Source: JAJEDW01 sp963555775
GTDB lineage: Bacteria > Acidobacteriota > Terriglobia > 20CM-2-55-15
Assembly (NCBI GenBank): GCA_963555775.3
Contig: CAUVWY020000009.1
Span: 1,054,001-1,118,000, forward strand
DNA length: 64,000 bases
Reading direction: 5' to 3'
Notes under the pieces: generated by a model
What the model was told of the DNA's origin: nothing
The model's database searches: none
What the model saw: only the letters and a program-made list of their open reading frames with translations
Made by a program: the position numbers and the translations under genes
Shown here: positions 61,948 to 64,000 of the stretch, piece by piece
How the letters are laid out: the number at the start of each line of letters is the position of its first letter
How positions within the stretch are numbered: the first letter of the stretch is position 1

Positions 61948-63385
61948 CGGGCGCCGTCGAAAAAACAAGCCCTGTGTACCGAAGCCCGATCATTGAAAAA
62001 TCCGAGGAATCGGATGCTCGAACTTCAAGGAGATATACATTCCACGGCGCCGGGGGCGGCGAAATCAGATCGTTGAGGAATTGGGCAACATTCGAGCGCA
62101 CGGGTACGGTCACCGAGCCTGTACTTGCCGTGCCGCCCGAGGGGTCCCGCAATGTGAAGTCATAGGTTCGAGAGATATCGGTATTGTTCGCGATCGCCAG
62201 GCCGAGCCGTGCGCCGTCCCGTCCGTCAACAATGATGTTGTAGTTCGAAAACTCAACCTCCGTGGGAAACACCGTCGCCTCTGCGATCTTCTTTCCTGGT
62301 GCGTCATAGGCCGCATATGCGAGTTGGCCGTAGACTTCCTCGTCACAGGTCACGGTTGCGTAGCCGGTCTGTAAGGGGCCGGCGCCTGTCGTCCTTGCCG
62401 ACACGAAACCATCGCCTGGAACGGTCAGCGTGAACCCGGAACCCCTGCCCGCGCCAAAATCCACGTCGAGTCCATACAGGCTCAAGCGGCACGTGGCGTC
62501 GCCGCCGAGCTTGCGTGATAGCGAGATAGTGGTTCGATAGTAGCCACCGTCGCTGAAAGTTCCATCGGCAACCTGGGGGAATATCATGAAGGCGCTCGGA
62601 TCCATTATTGGTGCATGAGAGGCCGGCGGCGACGGGACGGGCACGGCGGCGCATTCATCCCCAAGTACCTGCTCTATGGCCCGCTTTTCGCCGGCGTCCA
62701 CGTTCAGTCTCCACGTCGCCTTGACCTCGACCCACGTCTCCACGTACGCGCATCGGTAACCGGTATTCGGCGGCAACCACTCGGCCGGATCCCTGTCGCC
62801 CTTCGATCGGTTCGCACTGGCTGAGACGGCCATCAATACATCCGGGTGGAAAGCCAGGTCGTTGGCGTAGTCCTCGCGCCGCTGGGCGGTCCATCGGTCC
62901 CCGCCGCTCCGATGAACCTCGGCCAGGGGAATGAAGTGATCGATATCCAGATCCCCGGGGTCCGTGAATGTCTGTCCAGTGTAGGGATCGAACCATCGTC
63001 CCGACGCGACCCGGCAGCCTTGATCGTCCAGCACCGTGGTTTGCAGGCTTTCGACGATCAACACCTCCTGTCGAGTGTCCTGGCAATCCCGGTCCGCGTC
63101 GATCCAATGCCGGTAGAGGTTCCGGTCATACGGAACCGATGTCGAAGGGGGCGATGGGACCGCGGCCAGTGCATCGAGCATTGCGGCCCGATTCGGAAAT
63201 GACTGTCCTTCCAATGGGCCGCTGTGGCAATGGTAGGTGCCGTCCGAGTTCTGCCGGTGGCATCCGTATTCGTCGATTCCTCCGCCGTGAGCACTCGAGG
63301 TGTCGGGCCAAATCAAGTCATCGATAGCGGCGACCGATCCGCCGACAGCAAGGCACAGGAAAACAATCAGGTTATTTTGGCGCAT
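61940..63385 (-). CDS. Exported DUF1524 (HNH-type) nuclease
   Basis: 481 residues from ATG 63383-63385, with signal peptide residues 1-20 (NNLIVFLCLAVGGSVAA). First a small HGGGIDEYGCHRQNSDGTYHCH region near 32-55, seen beside secreted nucleases, then DUF1524 with the core LDIDHFIPLAEVHRSGGDRW (about 148) and ANRSKGDRDPAEWLPP (about 195), giving the His-Asn pair of HNH enzymes. The C-terminal 220 residues are beta-rich and unassigned. It degrades extracellular DNA or RNA by family analogy. The 56-codon upstream extension overlaps an integrase remnant and is rejected. Confidence 0.85.
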   Translation of the reverse strand: MRQNNLIVFLCLAVGGSVAAIDDLIWPDTSSAHGGGIDEYGCHRQNSDGTYHCHSGPLEGQSFPNRAAMLDALAAVPSPPSTSVPYDRNLYRHWIDADRDCQDTRQEVLIVESLQTTVLDDQGCRVASGRWFDPYTGQTFTDPGDLDIDHFIPLAEVHRSGGDRWTAQRREDYANDLAFHPDVLMAVSASANRSKGDRDPAEWLPPNTGYRCAYVETWVEVKATWRLNVDAGEKRAIEQVLGDECAAVPVPSPPASHAPIMDPSAFMIFPQVADGTFSDGGYYRTTISLSRKLGGDATCRLSLYGLDVDFGAGRGSGFTLTVPGDGFVSARTTGAGPLQTGYATVTCDEEVYGQLAYAAYDAPGKKIAEATVFPTEVEFSNYNIIVDGRDGARLGLAIANNTDISRTYDFTLRDPSGGTASTGSVTVPVRSNVAQFLNDLISPPPAPWNVYLLEVRASDSSDFSMIGLRYTGLVFSTAPVN

Positions 63386-63451
63386 TTGACGTATTTCTTC
63401 TTTCAATGAGTTCGTCGCACGGGTCGGGAGCAAATTCCCTCTCCTCTCACG

Positions 63452-63690
63452 ATCCGCGGAACGACGCCAGCCCTCGATTCGATCCGCCAGGGGATCCCGG
63501 AGTGCCTCGACGGCTCGCACGCCGATGCCGCCGCAGCGGTCCAGATCCACCACGACCGTGGGGCCCAGTTCATGAGCGGCGGCTTTCAGAACGAGATTTG
63601 GTCTCTCGTCACAAGTTCCCGCCCGCCTTTGTCTGAGAATCGGAAGGCAACGATTGTATCGAACGCTTGTTCGAAACGCTTGGGGAACAG
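63452..63690 (+). pseudogene. Remnant of an rve-type integrase/transposase
   Basis: Frame a reads LDSIRQGIPECLDGSHADAA and VQIHHDRGAQFMSGGFQNEI (the Asp of the core); frame b from 63637 reads EGNDCIERLFETLGEQ (the Glu). A frameshift or deletion separates them. No complete ends. It explains why this strand looks coding near the nuclease 5' end. Confidence 0.55.
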
Positions 63691-63735
63691 CAGAAGCGAC
63701 CGCCGGATCCTTACCGGCCCATTAATAACGTTTTC

Positions 63736-63764
63736 TTGACTCTTTGGTCGCGCTGGTAAAGAAT
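63736..63764 (+). promoter_or_regulatory. Candidate sigma70 promoter for the Fic gene
   Basis: TTGACT (63736-63741), 17-bp spacer, AAGAAT (63759-63764; 4 of 6 consensus). It lies 92 bp upstream of the Fic ATG. Confidence 0.4.
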
Positions 63765-63856
63765 TCTTTTCTTGTAAATCCAATTGGGAACGAAACCGTG
63801 TCTTTCCAGGCCCAGCAGGCACGGAATCGTGCCTGAAGCAGACGGGACAGGAGAGC

Positions 63857-64000
63857 ATGAAGCGCATTACAGGCCGATATGAACGCACGCTTGCCGGAAG
63901 CGAAGAGGTGCTGGCCTTTGTGCCGTTTGCGCTACCACCCCGCGAGCCCGCGCTCGCCATCGACGATCGGATGGGCAAGCGGCTTCGTGCAGCCGAACAC
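63857..64000 (+). CDS. Fic/DOC family protein, N-terminus (cut by window edge)
   Basis: 48 codons visible, ATG 63857 preceded by AGGAG at short spacing. ITGRYERTLAGSEEVLAFVP then LPPREPALAI matches the Fic N-terminal domain (Fic_N), which precedes the AMPylation core HxFx(D/E)GNGRxxR in this family; that core is beyond the window. Transfers AMP or a similar group to protein hydroxyls; often in toxin-like or accessory loci. Confidence 0.7.
   Translation, partial: MKRITGRYERTLAGSEEVLAFVPFALPPREPALAIDDRMGKRLRAAEH

Noticed and set aside
63386..63553. 56-codon N-terminal extension of the DUF1524 nuclease
   Set aside because: It lies antisense to an integrase remnant and would displace a good signal peptide at 63385.

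Overview
The window is dense, GC-rich bacterial chromosome. The organism is Gram-negative: it has an LptD outer-membrane LPS assembly protein, SPOR/RlpA and MltD cell-wall proteins, lipoproteins and Tat signals. The DUF1592/DUF1552 pair, DUF1080, DUF4159 and DUF6152 proteins, an ADOP-type permease, SelB and many secreted proteins fit Acidobacteriota or a similar free-living environmental lineage, but the sequence alone does not settle the phylum. I saw no rRNA, tRNA or CRISPR array.

Layout. 1-5660 (minus): apparent catabolic operon DUF1080 - esterase - MFS - amidohydrolase - FadB/FadJ-type protein (cut by the left edge). 5819-9793: DUF4159 protein, Rieske protein, beta-propeller lipoprotein, MgtE. 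10470-11744: EgtD and a convergent ABM-domain protein. 12115-15835: MacA/MacB-type tripartite efflux operon (adaptor, ATPase, permease). 16245-16898: M50 protease. 16975-19143: a MITE-like element split by a complete IS1634-type IS. 19174-24402: Maf-SelB (overlapping) facing TatA, an unknown membrane-anchored protein and RqcH/NFACT. 24508-29495: RDD protein divergent from lptD-hemB-hemL. 29681-36481: MltD, CoA-disulfide-reductase-like enzyme, methyltransferase, four-helix membrane protein, RlpA, rhomboid protease, PlsY.

36662-45332 is one ADOP-type permease gene cut in two by about 6 kb of nested insertions: an IS3-type element, itself hit by an IS21-type element inside orfA and an ISNCY-type element at its left edge. 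Target duplications are visible, and removing the insertions restores both reading frames. 45483-50720 is an eroded accessory stretch with MITE-like repeats, a transposase remnant, a frameshifted DUF1554 gene and a tandem pair of secreted proteins, the second with an in-frame TAG. 51005-57393 (minus) is a DUF1592 - DUF1552 - metallo-hydrolase-like - ankyrin operon of exported proteins. 57999-59565: RNase HI and an amidohydrolase-like lipoprotein. 59898-61813 is a complete ISAs1-type element with 10-bp target duplications whose transposase reading frame begins with a DUF4338/DruA domain and needs a -1 shift at an A7 run. The window closes with a secreted DUF1524 (HNH-type) nuclease, an integrase remnant and the start of a Fic protein.

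The most notable signals are the DruA-transposase fusion, the nested insertions with self-consistent target duplications, and three families of dispersed non-coding repeats (A, B and C below), some of which touch gene starts or stops.
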